This document shows, in pieces, positions 1 to 12,500 of a stretch of DNA of 64,000 bases. How positions within the stretch are numbered: position 1 is the stretch's first letter; each line of letters begins with the position of its first letter. The notes under the pieces were generated by a model, which was not told where the DNA came from, ran no database searches, and was given only the letters and a program-made list of their open reading frames with translations. The stretch comes from Scylla paramamosain (taxonomy: Eukaryota; Arthropoda; Malacostraca; Decapoda; Portunidae). The position numbers were made by a program, and so were the translations under genes. Location of the stretch: the NCBI RefSeq assembly GCF_035594125.1, contig NC_087197.1:8044110-8108109 (forward strand), read 5' to 3'.

Positions 1-430
1 CATAATAACACTACGAAAAACTTGTAATTGGAGTGTATTTCTCATTGTTACGTACACATGCAAAGCATGTGAAAGGAAACTAGTTTTCTAGAAAGGTGTC
101 TTTTGAGTGTTTATCAGTGTTCTAGCTCCAAAACGATGAAAAGCATGGAAATCACACTGTAATGGAAAACAAAACATTAACAAAAATGTCTCTTTTCAGT
201 ATTTTTGAGCAACTTAGGTATCAGAACGCTAAAACGCATGCAAAACACCCTGGATGGAGAAACAGAATAACATTACCAAAAACAAGTTTTTTTTTTATTG
301 TTTTTGAGGCTGTTACGTGAAAAAAGTCAAAATACATTCCAAGTATCCTATTTGGTTAAATGGAAAAAAAAATATTACGAGAAAGGTGATCTTTTTTTTT
401 TACTTCTTAGGTAACAAACCACTAAAAGGC
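1..430 (-). repeat. Satellite monomers, reverse orientation
   Basis: About four diverged monomers of the 96-bp satellite read in reverse orientation, recognisable by the repeated phrases AAAACGCTAAAACGCATG, AACATTACCAAAAAC and GAGTGTTTTTGAGC. Near position 425-431 the sense flips: the text runs from a reverse A-type monomer (ATTACGAGAAAGG, CTTCTTAGGTAACAAA) straight into a forward M7-type monomer (GGCATCCATTTTCGCG). No coding potential is seen. Confidence 0.85.
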
Positions 431-840
431 ATCCATTTTCGCGTGTTTTGTAAGTAAAAAGCTCAAAAACATTCAAAATATACCTTTTTGGTAATATTCT
501 ATTTCTACATATTGGTTGGTTTGCATCCGTTTTAGCTTTTTTCTACGTAAAACACGGAAAAGACGCGTTTTCAGTAATTTCGTTTTGGATTCTCATATAG
601 AATGACTTCCATATTATTTATTGTTTTGGTGACTAACATGCTGAAAAACACTCAAAACACAGGCTTCTAGTAAAGTCGTTTAATTTTCCCATATAGTTGG
701 CTTTGCATGCACTTTAAGGTTTGGTACTTAACAGTCCAAAAAAAAAGCTAAAATTAACTTTTTTGATAATGTTCTTTTTTCACATAATTTCCCTGAATTT
801 TGCCAGAATTTTGGCATCTCGGTACCTATGAAGAAGAATT

Positions 841-858
841 CCCCCCCCCAAAAAAAAA
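841..858. repeat. C9-A9 homopolymer pair in M11
   Basis: Nine C followed by nine A, inside the AT-rich M11 monomer just after GAAGAAGAATT. Other M11 copies have AACAAAAAAA here, so the C run is private to this unit. Homopolymer length may be affected by sequencing error. Confidence 0.8.
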
Positions 859-1925
859 TCCTATTTTCTTTATAAAGAGGTTTTAGCTTTTTGGTACTTA
901 TGGAACTTAAAAACACTCATAATACACGTTTCCCGTAATGTCCTTTCGTTTCCCAGACATAGGGTTCTTTGAATGTATTTAAGCGTTTTTAGAGATAACA
1001 TGATCAAAAACATTCAAAATACATGGTTTTGTTAATCTGTTTCTCCATAAAGGATATTTTGCATGCGTTTTAGCGATCTGGTATATAAGGAGCTGAAAAA
1101 TACTTAAAGGCAAGTTCTTGGTAAAAGTTGGTTGTATTCCCATGTAATATGATTGCCCTCCTTTTTTGTGCTTTATTGCCTAACACGCTCAAAAACACTC
1201 AAAAGACACTTTTCTGGTAATGTCATTTTTCTTCCCACATAAAGCTAGTTTCGCATGCATTTTGGGGTTTTGGTAACTAAGAATATGAAAAACACTCAAA
1301 ATACACGCATTTAGTAAGGTTATTCTGTTTTTTAATTAAAAGTGATATTCAGGAGTTTCATCATTTTGGTATCTAAGAAACTTCTCCATATACACAAGTT
1401 TTTGTGTTTTTTGCCTTGTGGTTCTTGTGAAACTATAAAACTCCCATTAAACACGTTTCTCGTAATGTCTTTTTTTTTTCCCAATATAGAGTGCTTTGCA
1501 TCCATTTTCGCGTTTTTTTTTTTTTTTGTTGGTAACAAGCTCAATAACAGTTGAAATATACCTTTTTGGTAATGTTATTCTTTTTCTTCATATTGGTTGG
1601 TTTGCATCCGTTTTAGCGTTTTTCTACGTAAAACACTGAAAAGACACGTTTTCAGTAATTTTGTTTTGGATTCCCATATAGATTGACTTCCATATTATTT
1701 ATCGTTTTGGTGCCTAACATGCTGAAAACACTCAAAAGACAGTTTTCTTGTCAAGTCGTTTAATTTCCTCATATAGGTGGCTTTGCAAGCACTTTAGGGT
1801 TTGGTACATAGCAGTCCGAAAAAAAAACTAAAATTAACTTTTTCGATAATGTTCTTTTATCCACCTAATTTCCCAGAATTTTAATAGAATTTTGGTGGCA
1901 TCTCGGTACCTATGAAGATAAATAA

Positions 1926-2020
1926 CAAAAAAATAATAATAATAAATAAAAAAATAAATAAAAAATGCTATTTTTTATTTATTTATTTTTTATTTATTAT
2001 TATTATTATTTTTTTTTTTT
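1926..2020. repeat. Long AT-rich inverted repeat (hairpin) in M11
   Basis: The M11 microsatellite of this unit is a near-palindrome. A left arm rich in AAT and AAAT steps (about 1926-1966) is followed by GC and then a right arm of ATTT and ATT steps (about 1969-2020) that is close to its reverse complement. It could extrude as a hairpin of about 40 bp. Other M11 copies keep only short A and T runs. Confidence 0.75.
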
Positions 2021-4770
2021 GTTTCTTTATAAAAAGTGTTATTTGTGGGTTTTAGATCTTTGGTACTTAAGTAACTTAAAAACACTTATAATACACGTTT
2101 CTCGTAATGTCCTTTCGTTTCCCAAACATAGGGTTTTTTGCATGTATTTAAGCGTTTTTATAGGTAACATGATCAAAGGCACTAGAAATATGTCTTTTTG
2201 GTAATGTTATTCTGTTTCTCCATAAAGGGTGTTTTGCTTGCGTTTTAGCTCAAAAACACTTAAAGGCAAATTCTTGGTAAAAGTTGGTTTTATTCCCATG
2301 TAATGTGATTACCGTGCTTTTTAGTGCTTTATTGCCTAACACGCTCAAAAACACTCAAAAGCTACTTTTCTGGTAATGTCATTTTTTTCCCACATACAGC
2401 TAATTTCGCATACAATTTGAGGTTCTGATAACTAAGAATGTGAAAAACATTCAAAATACACCCATTTGGTAAGGTTGTTCTGTTTCTGAATTCAGATTGT
2501 TATTCAAGAGTTTCAGCATTTTGGTATCTAAGAAACTTCTCCACATACACGAGTTTTTGCGTTTTTTGCCTTGTGGTTCTTGTGAAACTATAAAATACTC
2601 ATTATACACGTTTCTCGTAATCTCCTTTTGTTTCCAAATATAGAGTGGATTGCATGCATTTTTGCGTTTTTTGTAGGTAACAAGCTCAAAAACACTAAAA
2701 ATATACCTTTTTGGTAATGTTATTCTATTTCTTCATATTGGTTGGTTTGCATCCGTTTTAGCATTTTTCTACGTAAAACACTGAAAAGACACGTTTTCAG
2801 TAATTTTGTTTTGGATTCCCATATTCCATATTATTTATCGTTTTGGTGCAGTCAAAAGACAGGTTTCCGGTAACGTCGTTTAATTTCCACATATAGGTGG
2901 TTTTTGCATGCATGTGGCTTTGGTACACAATAGTCTGAAAAAAGCTAAAATTTACGTTTTTGATAATGTTCTTTTTTCCACATAATTACCCTGAATTTTG
3001 CCAGAATTTTGGAACATCGGTACCTATGAAGATGAACAAAAAAAAAAAAGATATTATTTTATTTATTTTTTTTTTCTCTATAAAGAGTATTATATATGGG
3101 TTTTAGCTTTTTGTTACTTAAAGAACTTAAAAACATTCATAATACACGTTTTTCGTAATATCCTTTCGTTTCCCAAACATAGGGTTCTTTGCATGTATTT
3201 AAGCGTTTTTATAGGTAACATGATCAAAAACACTCAAAATACATGTTTTTGGTAATGTTATTGTGTTTCTCCATAAAGGGTGTTTTGCATGCGTTTTAGC
3301 GTTTGGTATGTAAAGAGCTCAAAAACATTTAACGGCAAGTTCTTGGTAAAAGTTGGTTTTTATTAACATGTAATGTGGTTGCTCTTCTCTTTAGTAATTT
3401 ATTGCCTAACACGCTCAAAAACACTCAAAAGACACTTCTCTGGTAATATAATTTTTTCCCCATATATTGCTAGTTTCGCATGCAATTTCGAGTTATGGTA
3501 ACTAAGAATGTGAAAAACACTCAAAATACACGCATTTGGTAAGGTTGTTCTGTGTCTCAATCAAGAGTGTTATTCATGAGTTTCAGTATTTTGGTATCTA
3601 AGAAACTTTTGACTTGTGGTTCTTCTGAAACTATAAAACTCTATTTATACACGTTTCTCGTAATGTCCTTTTGTTTCCCAATATAGAGTGCTTTGCATCC
3701 ATTTTCGCGTTTTTTTATAGGTAACAGGCTCAAAAACACTCAAAATATACCTTTTTGGTAATGTTATTCTATTTCTTGATATTGGTTTGTTTGCATCCGT
3801 TTTAGTTTTTTTTTCTACGTAAAACACTGAAAAGACAAGGTTTTAGTAATGTTGTTTTCGATTTCCATATAGAGTGACTTCCATATTGTTTATTGTTTTG
3901 ATGCCTAACATGCTGAAAAACACTCAAACGACAGGTTTCTGGTAAAGTCGTTTAATTTCCCCATATAGGTGGCTTTGTATGCAATTTAGGGTTTTTTACA
4001 TAACAGTCCGAAAAAAGCTAAAATAACTTTTTTGATAATGTTCTTTTTTCCACATAATTTCCCTAAATTTTGCCAGAATTTTGCCATCTCGGTACCTATG
4101 AAGAAGAGTAACAGAAAAAAAAAGAAAATTACTTTTTTTTGTTTATCTATAAAGAGTGTTGTTATTTGTGGGTTTTAGCTTTTTGGTACTAAAGGAACTT
4201 AATAACACTCATAATACACGTTTCTCGTAATGTCCTTTCGTTTCCCAAACTTAGGGTTCTTTGCATGTATTTAAGCGTTTTTATAGGTAACATGATAAAA
4301 AAAATAATCAAAATACATGTTTTTGGTAAAGTTATTCTGTTCTCCATAAAGGGTGTTTTGCATGCGTTTTAGCGTTTTGGTATGTAAGGAGGTCAAAAAC
4401 ACTTAAAGGCAAGTTCTTGGTAAAAGTTGGTTTTAATACTGTGTAATGTGATTGCCCTGCCTTTTAGTGCTTTATTGCCTAACACGTTCAAAAACCCTTA
4501 GACACTTTTCTGGAAATGTCTTTTTTTTTTTTCACATAAAGCTAGTTTCACTTGCAATTTGGGGTTTTGATAACCAAGAATGTGAAAAACACTCAAAATA
4601 CACGCATTTGGTAAGGTTGTTCTGTTTCTCAATTAAGAGTTTTATTCATGAGTTTCAGCGTTTCTCGTAATGTCCCTTTTTTTACTCATTTAGGGTGCTT
4701 TGCATGCATTTTAGCATTTTTTTTTTTCACGTAATAGCTGAAAAACACTGAAAATACACGCTTTTGGTAA

Positions 4771-6610
4771 TAAGAATATAAGAACATAAGAAATAAGTAA
4801 ATCTGCAAGAAGGCATCAGGCCTACAAGTGGCAGTACTTGTATGAAATATGCCTTCCTATTTCCACCTATCATCCCCATCCATAAATGTCTAATTTTCTC
4901 TTACATTTCCCAAATGCCTCAGCACTAACAGCTTGATTAATACGTCCGTTCCAATCATCTACTACTTTATTTGAGAACCAATTCCTTCTTGTCTCCTTTT
5001 TGAACATCAAGTTTTCAGGCTTGAACCCATTTTTCTTGTTCTATCATGGTTACAGATTCTAAGAATTTTCCTTATGTTCCCTTTATTATATATAACCCAT
5101 ATACCACTTAAAGACTTCTATCAGGTCCACTCTTAACCTACGTCTCTCTAAAGAATGTAAATTTAACAGCTTGAATCTCGCTTCGTAAGGAATACTCCTC
5201 ATCTCCTGTATCCTTTTAGTCATTCTCCTTTGTACTGATTCTAATAGACCTTTATCATTCCTGTGATGCGGTGACCAGAATTGGACAGCGTAGTCTATAT
5301 GAAGTCTGACCAGTGCCAAATGTAACTTTAATATTACTTCGGGAGTTCTCCTTTTAGCACTCCTGAAAATTAATCATAATACACTATTTGCTTTGTTTCT
5401 GGCCTCTTTGCATTGCTTTCTTAGACGGAGTTCAGAGCTAACTTTAAATCTCAAATCTTTTTCTTACCCTGAACCTACCAGAACTTGGTTGTTCATTGTG
5501 TAACTAATGTGTGGGTTTCTTCTACTTACGCTAAGTGCTTTCAATTTGTTGATATTAAACTGCATTTGCCATCTGTCTGTCCATTCGTTCATCCTATCCA
5601 AAACTGCCTGCAAGGCGATGGTATGCGATTCAGACCTAATTAATCTACATACTCTCGTGTCATCCGCAATTTTACTAACAACACTACTAATTCCACTATC
5701 CAAGTTATTGACATATATAACAAATAACATCGGCCCTAATACTAATAATTCCTTTGTCACCCCACTAATTACTTGACCCCACTCGGATTTAGAGCCGTTT
5801 ATTACAACACTCTGTCGCCTGCCGCTTAGCCATGACCTTATCCAATCTAGACATCTCATCTCTCTCGTGCGTCCTAACCTTTCTCAGTAGCCTCTGATTG
5901 GGTACCTTGTCAAATGCTTTACTAAAGTCCTGATATAGGATGCCATAACTATCATCGTTAGCTGCCTCCACATTACCGATACCTCACATGACTAAAGTGA
6001 TTTCCTCAGGACAGAAACTAACAGATTACTTATAACCTTTTTCCATTCCTTAAATACTCTGGAATATATTTCATCTGGTCCTGGTGACTTGAACTTTTCA
6101 GCTTATCTATCTCCTGTTCCACTATCTCTTTAGTTATAGTAATATCTGTCAGCTTCTCATTCTCCTCTATTCTAAATATCTTCTCACTATTCTGCAAATC
6201 CTGCATGTTTTCCTGGGCAATGACAGTTAAAAAATACTCGTTCACAATTTTACTAATCTCCTCCCAACAACTAAGCAGGTCCCATTCTGCTGTCTTTAAG
6301 GAACTATTGTTTCTCTATTCTTCGTCTTATATGTCTGATAAAATCCCTTGGGGTCCATCTTCGCTTGGCTGGCTACCTTTAATGCATAACTATTTTTAGC
6401 TTTCCTTGTTAAACTCCTGACTTTTCAAATTCATTATGGCCTTAAAACCACTTTCCCTGTCTTTAATCTCATATATACTTCTCTTTCGCCCTATGTAGTG
6501 TTTTAACCTCAGTCATCAATTTAGGACCATTTTTCTGTGATCTTATTCTTCTGTAAGGGATGTTCCCTAACTGTCCTGAATGTAATTTATCAAGGAAATA
6601 TTTATTTCAC
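4771..6610 (-). mobile_element. LINE (non-LTR retrotransposon) copy 1, 5'-truncated
   Basis: A 1.84-kb insert of normal base composition interrupts an E-type satellite monomer. Its 3' end lies at the low-coordinate side and ends in short tandem repeats (AAGAATATAAGAACATAAGAA on the given strand), typical of CR1/L2-like elements, which lack a long poly-A. Read on the minus strand it encodes, in broken frames, a linker region (phrases such as GNIPYRRIR near 6550), reverse transcriptase with a FADD-type box, and a C-terminal region. The endonuclease part is absent, so it is 5'-truncated. No clear target-site duplication is seen. The same element in the same satellite context recurs at 26670-28311, so the two copies come from one insertion followed by duplication. 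The CR1/L2/Jockey assignment and the decapod-like character are from recall, not from a search. Confidence 0.85.
5086..6600 (-). pseudogene. Reverse transcriptase pseudogene of LINE copy 1
   Basis: Remnant of the LINE ORF2 polyprotein, which would copy element RNA into DNA at the target site. Reading down the minus strand: 6245-6030 holds an RT-leading segment (EIVEQEIDKLKSS); 5971-5864 holds the RT block YQDFSKAFDKVPNQRLLRKV; 5859-5464 holds RT palm and thumb (IRSWLSGRRQSVVING, then LGPMLFVIYVNNLDSGISS, then KIADDTRV); 5319-5086 holds the C-terminal segment (SVQRRMTKRIQEMRSIPYE and ERRRLRVDLIEVFKWYMGY). The catalytic box reads IADD where the family has FADD, so both aspartates survive. The expected SGVPQGSVLGP motif is corrupted to SGVTKELLVLGP. 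Several frameshifts and stops separate the pieces, so no functional protein can be made. It lacks the N-terminal endonuclease. Confidence 0.85.
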
Positions 6611-6854
6611 TTCTCTATAAAGGATGTTTTGCTTGGGTTTTAGCGTTTCTGTACATAAAAACCTATAAAACACGTTTTTAGTAATGTTGTTTTGTATTCC
6701 TTTTTTTGTTTTTTGGGTAAATAAAACGCTCAAAAATACTCATAATACACTTTTTTCGTAATGTCTTTTTGTTTTCATATAGGGTAATTTCATGATCTTG
6801 GCATTTTTCTATGTATGAAACTCAAAAACACTCAATATAAACGATTTTTTTAAG

Positions 6855-7042
<188 letters not shown>

Positions 7043-7394
7043 TACATACGTTTTAGCGTTTTAGTACGTAACTTTATAAACATTGAAAAGACATGTTTTT
7101 GGTAATGTTGTTTTGTTTCCATAAACACTAAAAAGACGTTTCTTAAGATATCGTTACCTTTGCCAAATATAGGGTGCTTTAAATGCATTTTGGCGTTTTG
7201 TCACTTCAAAATATGAAATGCACTTAAAATACACGTTTTTGATAATGTTGTTCTGTTTCTCTCTATATAGAGTCCTACTCATGGAAATCTGAAAAAAAAA
7301 CACTCAATACATGTTTCTCGTTATGCTTTTTCCATTCCCTATTGCATTGTACATTGCCTGCATATTGACCTAATATGCTGAAAAGACACTAGAA

Positions 7395-7415
7395 TTTTTT
7401 TTTTTTTTTTTTTTT
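7395..7415. repeat. Poly-T tract, about 21 bp
   Basis: The CGTTTTT stretch of one monomer (CACTAGAATTTTT then GGTAATGGTAATCTG) has expanded to about 21 T. A similar expansion of a monomer T run is seen at 30203-30223. Confidence 0.85.
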
Positions 7416-9548
7416 GGTAATGGTAATCTGTTTCTACAGTTTTTTTTTTTTTCATGCGTTTTATCGTTTTGTTACCTAAAAAGCTGAAAACAGACTCAAA
7501 ATGTACAATATTAGTAATGTTGTTTCGTTTTCCCATATTAGGTGTATTCCATTCTTTTTAGCATTTTCGTGCCTAACATGCACAAAAACACAAACAAATA
7601 CATTTCTTGTAATGTTGCTTCGTTCCTGAATATAAAGAGTTTTGCATCCATTTTGTCGTTTTCATAATCTTACAGTACGAAAAACACTTAAAATACACGT
7701 TTTTAGTAATGTTGCTGTGTTTCTGAAAAGGAAGTGTTATTCATGCTTTTCCTCATTTTTGGTACCTAAAAAGCTGAAAACATCCATTATACATGTTTTT
7801 CGTAATGCATTTTTCTTTCCCTATATAGAATACTTTGTATGCATTTCTGAATTTTCCAAGTAACAAGCCGAAAACACTCAGAACACTTTTTTTTTAATGT
7901 TATTCTGTTTCTCCATAAAAGGTGTTTTGCATGAGTTTTAGCGTAAAAAGTAAAAACAAAACTCTCAAAAGACTCGCTTTTCGTAACGTTTTGTATTCCG
8001 CTTCTAAGCTTCTAAGCGTTTTGTTGCCTAACGTGCTGAAAGACACATAAATACACGTTTCTCGTTTCTTGTAATCACGTTTCATTTTCGTATATAAAGG
8101 CTTTTCAGGTATTTTGGTAATGTAAAAAGCACTCAAAATGCGTGTTTTTAGTAATGTCGTTCTGTTTTTCCATATATAGTTGTATTATCGCCTTTTTCCG
8201 TTTTGGTACCTAAGAAGCTTAAAAACACTTTCTCGTAATGTCTTTTCGTTTCATCATAGAGAGTACTTTGCACGGTTTTTTTTTTCTTTTTTTGTACGTA
8301 ACAAACTCAGAAAACAATTGAAATACAGGTTTAAATAAAGTTCTTGTGTTTCTGAATAAAGCATATTTATATGCGTTTTAGCTTTTGGAAACGTAAGTAG
8401 CTCACAAACACTGAAAAGAGACATTTTTTGTAATGTTGTTTTGTTTTCCCAGATATAGTGGACACACAAAGCGTTTTCGCTTTTATCGTTTTGGTGCCTA
8501 GCACGCTCATCAACATCTGGAAAGACACTTCTGGAAAACTCGTTTCGCCATTTAGGGTGCATTACATAGACAATGGCGTTTTGGTACCTAACAATGTGAA
8601 ATATACTTAAAATACACGTTTTTGGTAATGTTGTTTTGTTTCTCCAAAGAGATCGCTAGTCATGCGATTTCTCGTTTTTGTACCTAAGCCTCCAAAAAAA
8701 CACTAAGAAATGGTTCTCGCAATCCCCTTTCGTCTAAACATATAGGGAACTTTGGATGCATTTTGCCGGTTTTGTACGTAAAAAAACCTGAAAACAGTCA
8801 AAATACTTGTTTTTGGTAAAATTATTCTGTTTCACCATGAACTGTGTTTTATATGGGTTTTATCGTTTCAGTACGTAAGAAGATTAAAACACTCAAAAGA
8901 CATGTACGTAACGTTGTTTTGTATTCTTATATAAGGTGATTTCCATGCTTTTAAGCGTGTTGGTAAATAACACGCTCAAAAACACTGAAAAGACACGTTT
9001 CTGGTAATGCTGTTTCGTTTCTCCATATATGAACTTTTATTGCCTCGTGCTGTTTTGCTACCTAATAATGTGAGAAAACACTCAAAATACACGTTTTTGG
9101 TAATGTTAGTTTTTCGATATAGAGTACTATTCATTCGTTTTAGGATTTTGGTACCTAAGAAGATAAAAAAAAACTCATAATACACGATTCTCGTAATTTC
9201 TCGTTTCCCCGTATAGAGTAAATTGCATTCATTTTTACTTTTCAACGTAAAAAGCTCAAAACATTTAAAACACATATTTTTATATAAAGTTATTGTGTTT
9301 ATGAAGGATGTTTTTGCATGTAATTTAGAGTTTTGGTACGTAAGAAGCTGAAAAACACTCATAAGATACGTTTTTTTCGTAATGTTTTGAATTTTCATAC
9401 ATGCTTACATGCTCAGAAACCCTCAAAGCACTATTTTTTTTCTGAAAAATGTCGTTTCCTTTCCTGTTATAAGGGGCTTTGCATGCATTTTGGCGTTTTG
9501 GCGGGTAACAATGTGAAACACACTCAAAATATATGATTTCTCTATTTC

Positions 9549-12500
9549 GAAAAACAAAACATTACATTAATCGTGCCTTTTGAGTCTTTTCATTTATTTA
9601 CGTACCAAAACGCTAAAACGCATGCAAAAAAACTTTAATGTAGAAACAGAATAATATTATCAAAATCATACATTTTTTTTATTTTTTTTTATAGCTTGTT
9701 ACGTAGAAAAAGCGAAAATGCATGCAAAGTACCCTATATAGGGAAACAAAAAGACTTCATGAGAAACTTGTATTATGAGTATTTTGAGGTTCTTAGGTAC
9801 CAAAATGTTAAAGTGCATGAATAACACTCTATATGGAGAAACAGAAAAGCATTATCGAAAACATGTATCTCGACTGTATTTCATATTGTTAGGCAACAAA
9901 TCACCAAAAGCATGCAAAGCGATATTTCCAGAAACGTGTCTTTTTGAGTGTTCATGAGCATGCTAAGCACCAAAACCTTTGCAAAATGTATGGAAACCAT
10001 CCTGTATAAGTAAAAAAAAAATAATATAACTACATACATCTCTTTTCAGTGTTTTTTGAGGTATGTACCAAAACGCCAAAATGCATGCAAAAAAAAAAAA
10101 AAAAAAGTATGGAGAAATAGTAAAAAATCACAAAAAAAAATGTGTTTTTAGTGTTTTTCAACTCAATACGTAGAAAACGCCAAAATGTATGTAAATTACC
10201 CTATATATCGTAACGAAAACATTACAAGAAACGTGTATTTTTTTGTGTTTTTGAGCTTCTTTGGTACCAAAACGAGAAAAAGTATGCATAGCACCCTATA
10301 TATAGAAACATAATAAGATAACCAAAAATTGGTATTTAGAGTGATTTTTCACATTGTTAGATACCAAAACGCCAAAATGTATGGAAAGTACCTTATATCG
10401 GGATAGGAAACGAAATTTCAAGAAACGGGTCTTTTGTGTGTTTGTGAGCGTGCTAGGCGCAAAAATGCTAAAAAAAAAAAAAAAAAACGTAAAACAAGCA
10501 TTAATAAAACATCTTCTGAGAGTTTTTGAGCTACTTCCGTCGTAAAATGATAAAATGCATGCAAATGCTTTATGGAAAAACAAAATAACTTTAGCAAAAA
10601 ACGTGTTTTTTTTCAGCTTTTTACGTACAAAAACGTTGAATTACATGGAAAATAGTTTATAAGGGGAAACGAAAGAACTTTACGAGAAACGTGTATTATG
10701 ATTGTTTTTGAGCTTTTTAGGTATCAAACCAGAAAAAAATATATGTATGAATATCACACTATATAAAAGAAACATAAATTATTACCAAAAATCTTGTATT
10801 TTGAAAGTTTTTAACATTGTTAGGTATCAAAACGGCGAAGTGCATGGAAATATCCCTATAAGGGGAAACAGAACTACATTTCCAGAATCATATATTTTCA
10901 ATGTTTTTTTTAACGTATTAGCAAGGAAAACGGTTAAAAAAACAAACAAACATAAATTATATCCTTATGGAAAATAAATAACGAGTGTTTTTGAGTTTTT
11001 TCTACGTCGAAAACACCAAAATGCATACAAACTGTCCTATATGGGAAACCGAAACGACATTACAAAAAACGTTTATTATCATTATTTTCTTATTTTTTTA
11101 GCTTCTTAGTCAAAACGTTAAAACGCATGAATAGCGCTTTATTTGGAAAAAAAGAAGATTAATACCAAAAACGTGTATTGTAAGTGTATTTCACATTATT
11201 AGGAGATATAACAGCGAAATGCATGCAAAGCACTCGATATTGAGAAACGAAAAGTCTTTATGAGAAATCTGTTTTTTTGAGCTTCTTAAGTACCAAAACT
11301 CTAAAACGCATGAATAGCATTCTATATGAAAAAAAAAAAAAAACAATAGTACCAAAAAACGTGTCTTTTGAGTGTTTTTTTTCAGTATCTTACGTACCAA
11401 AAACGCAAAAAAAAAAATGCATGTAAAACACAATTTATGGAGAAAAAGAATAATATTACCAAAAACAAGTTTTTTGAGTGTTTTGTGAGCTTAGGTGGAA
11501 AAACGCCAAAATACATCCTTCTTAGGTACGAAAATTTTATATGGAGAAACGAAAAGGCATTACAAGAAACGTGTGTTATGAATGTTTTTGAGCTTCTTAG
11601 GTACCAAAACGCAGTAAACCATGAATAACATTCTATATGAAGATACAAAACATTACCAAATACGTGTTTTGAGTGTTTTTTTTTTTTTTTTTACATTCAT
11701 AGATACCAAAGCACCAAAATGCATCCAACGATCCCTATATAGGGAAAAGAAATTAAATTTCTAGTAACGTGTCTTTTATGAGTTTATTAGTGTGTTAAGT
11801 ACTAAAACGAAAAAAATAAATAAACAAATAAAAAAAACACCCTATATGGATAACAAAACGTCACCGAAACCGTCTCTTTTTAGTGTTTTTCAGGTAATTA
11901 ACAGGTAATTACGTATCATAATGGTAAAACGCATGCAAAAAAAAAAAACATTTATGGCGAAACATTATATATTTGTGAAAAAAAAAATTGTTTTTGAGTT
12001 TGTTACAAAAACGACAATATGCACACAAAGTAGACTATGGGAAACGAAAGGGCATTACCTGAAACGTGTATTATTAGTGCTTTTGAGCTTCTTAGGTACC
12101 AAAATGTTAAAAGGCATTAATAGCACTCTCTATGGAAAAAAAAAAAATTACCAAAAACTTGTGTTTTATGTGTATTACACATTATTAAGTGCCAAAAAGC
12201 CAAAAAAAAAACAGGAAAAATAGGCTATAGTTGGGAAAGAAAATGATATATCGTGAAACGTGTCTGTTGAGTGTTTATGATCGTGTTAGGCACCAAAATG
12301 TTTTTGAGCTACTTACGTACCAAAACGCTAAAACGCACGTGAAACATGATTTATGGAGAAATACAATAAAATTACGAAAAAGAAGTATGTTAAGGGTTTT
12401 CAGTTTGTTACCTACGAAAACGCCAAAATGTATGCAAAGTACCTATTATTAGGTAACGAAGAGACATTACAAGAAAAGTGTATTATCAGTTTTTAAGTTT

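Larger units (their letters stand above)
430..4770 (+). repeat. 11-monomer higher-order satellite array, block 1
   Basis: About four higher-order repeat units in forward sense. Unit starts (AAAGAG followed by a GTTATTTGTGGG-like phrase) lie near 874, 2032, 3082 and 4151, so units are about 1050-1160 bp. Each unit runs through the same monomer types: M1 (TTTCTCGTAATGTCCTTTCG), M2 (GGTAACATGATC), M3 (AAAGGCAAGTTCTTGG), M4 (GCTTTATTGCCTAACACG), M5 (ACTAAGAATGTG), M6 (GCCTTGTGGTTCTTGTG), M7 (ATTTTCGCG), M8 (TTTTCTACGTAAAACAC), M9 (TTTATCGTTTTGGTGCC), M10 (ACATAACAGTCCG) and M11 (CATCTCGGTACCTATGAAGA). Unit 3 has lost most of the M6 insert near 3605. The array stops inside an E-type monomer where LINE copy 1 begins. 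It is the counterpart of the array at about 24.4-26.67 kb but carries roughly 2 kb more. Confidence 0.9.

Noticed and set aside
1970..2020. Yeast-type replication origin match in T-rich M11 sequence
   Set aside because: Short ATTTATTTTT-like matches are expected by chance in sequence this AT-rich and have no meaning in an animal genome.
430..4770. CRISPR-like array of regular repeats and spacers
   Set aside because: Repeats are adjoining, degenerate 96-bp monomers with no unique spacers, in a eukaryotic satellite with LINEs; no cas genes are present.
5507..5776. Plus-strand frame opposite the RT in LINE copy 1 (similar at 27382-27582)
   Set aside because: It is the antisense shadow of the reverse transcriptase remnant.
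4771..6610. Functional reverse transcriptase gene
   Set aside because: Frameshifts and stops split the frame, the SGVPQGSVLGP motif is destroyed, and the endonuclease is missing; copy 2 is also broken and internally deleted.
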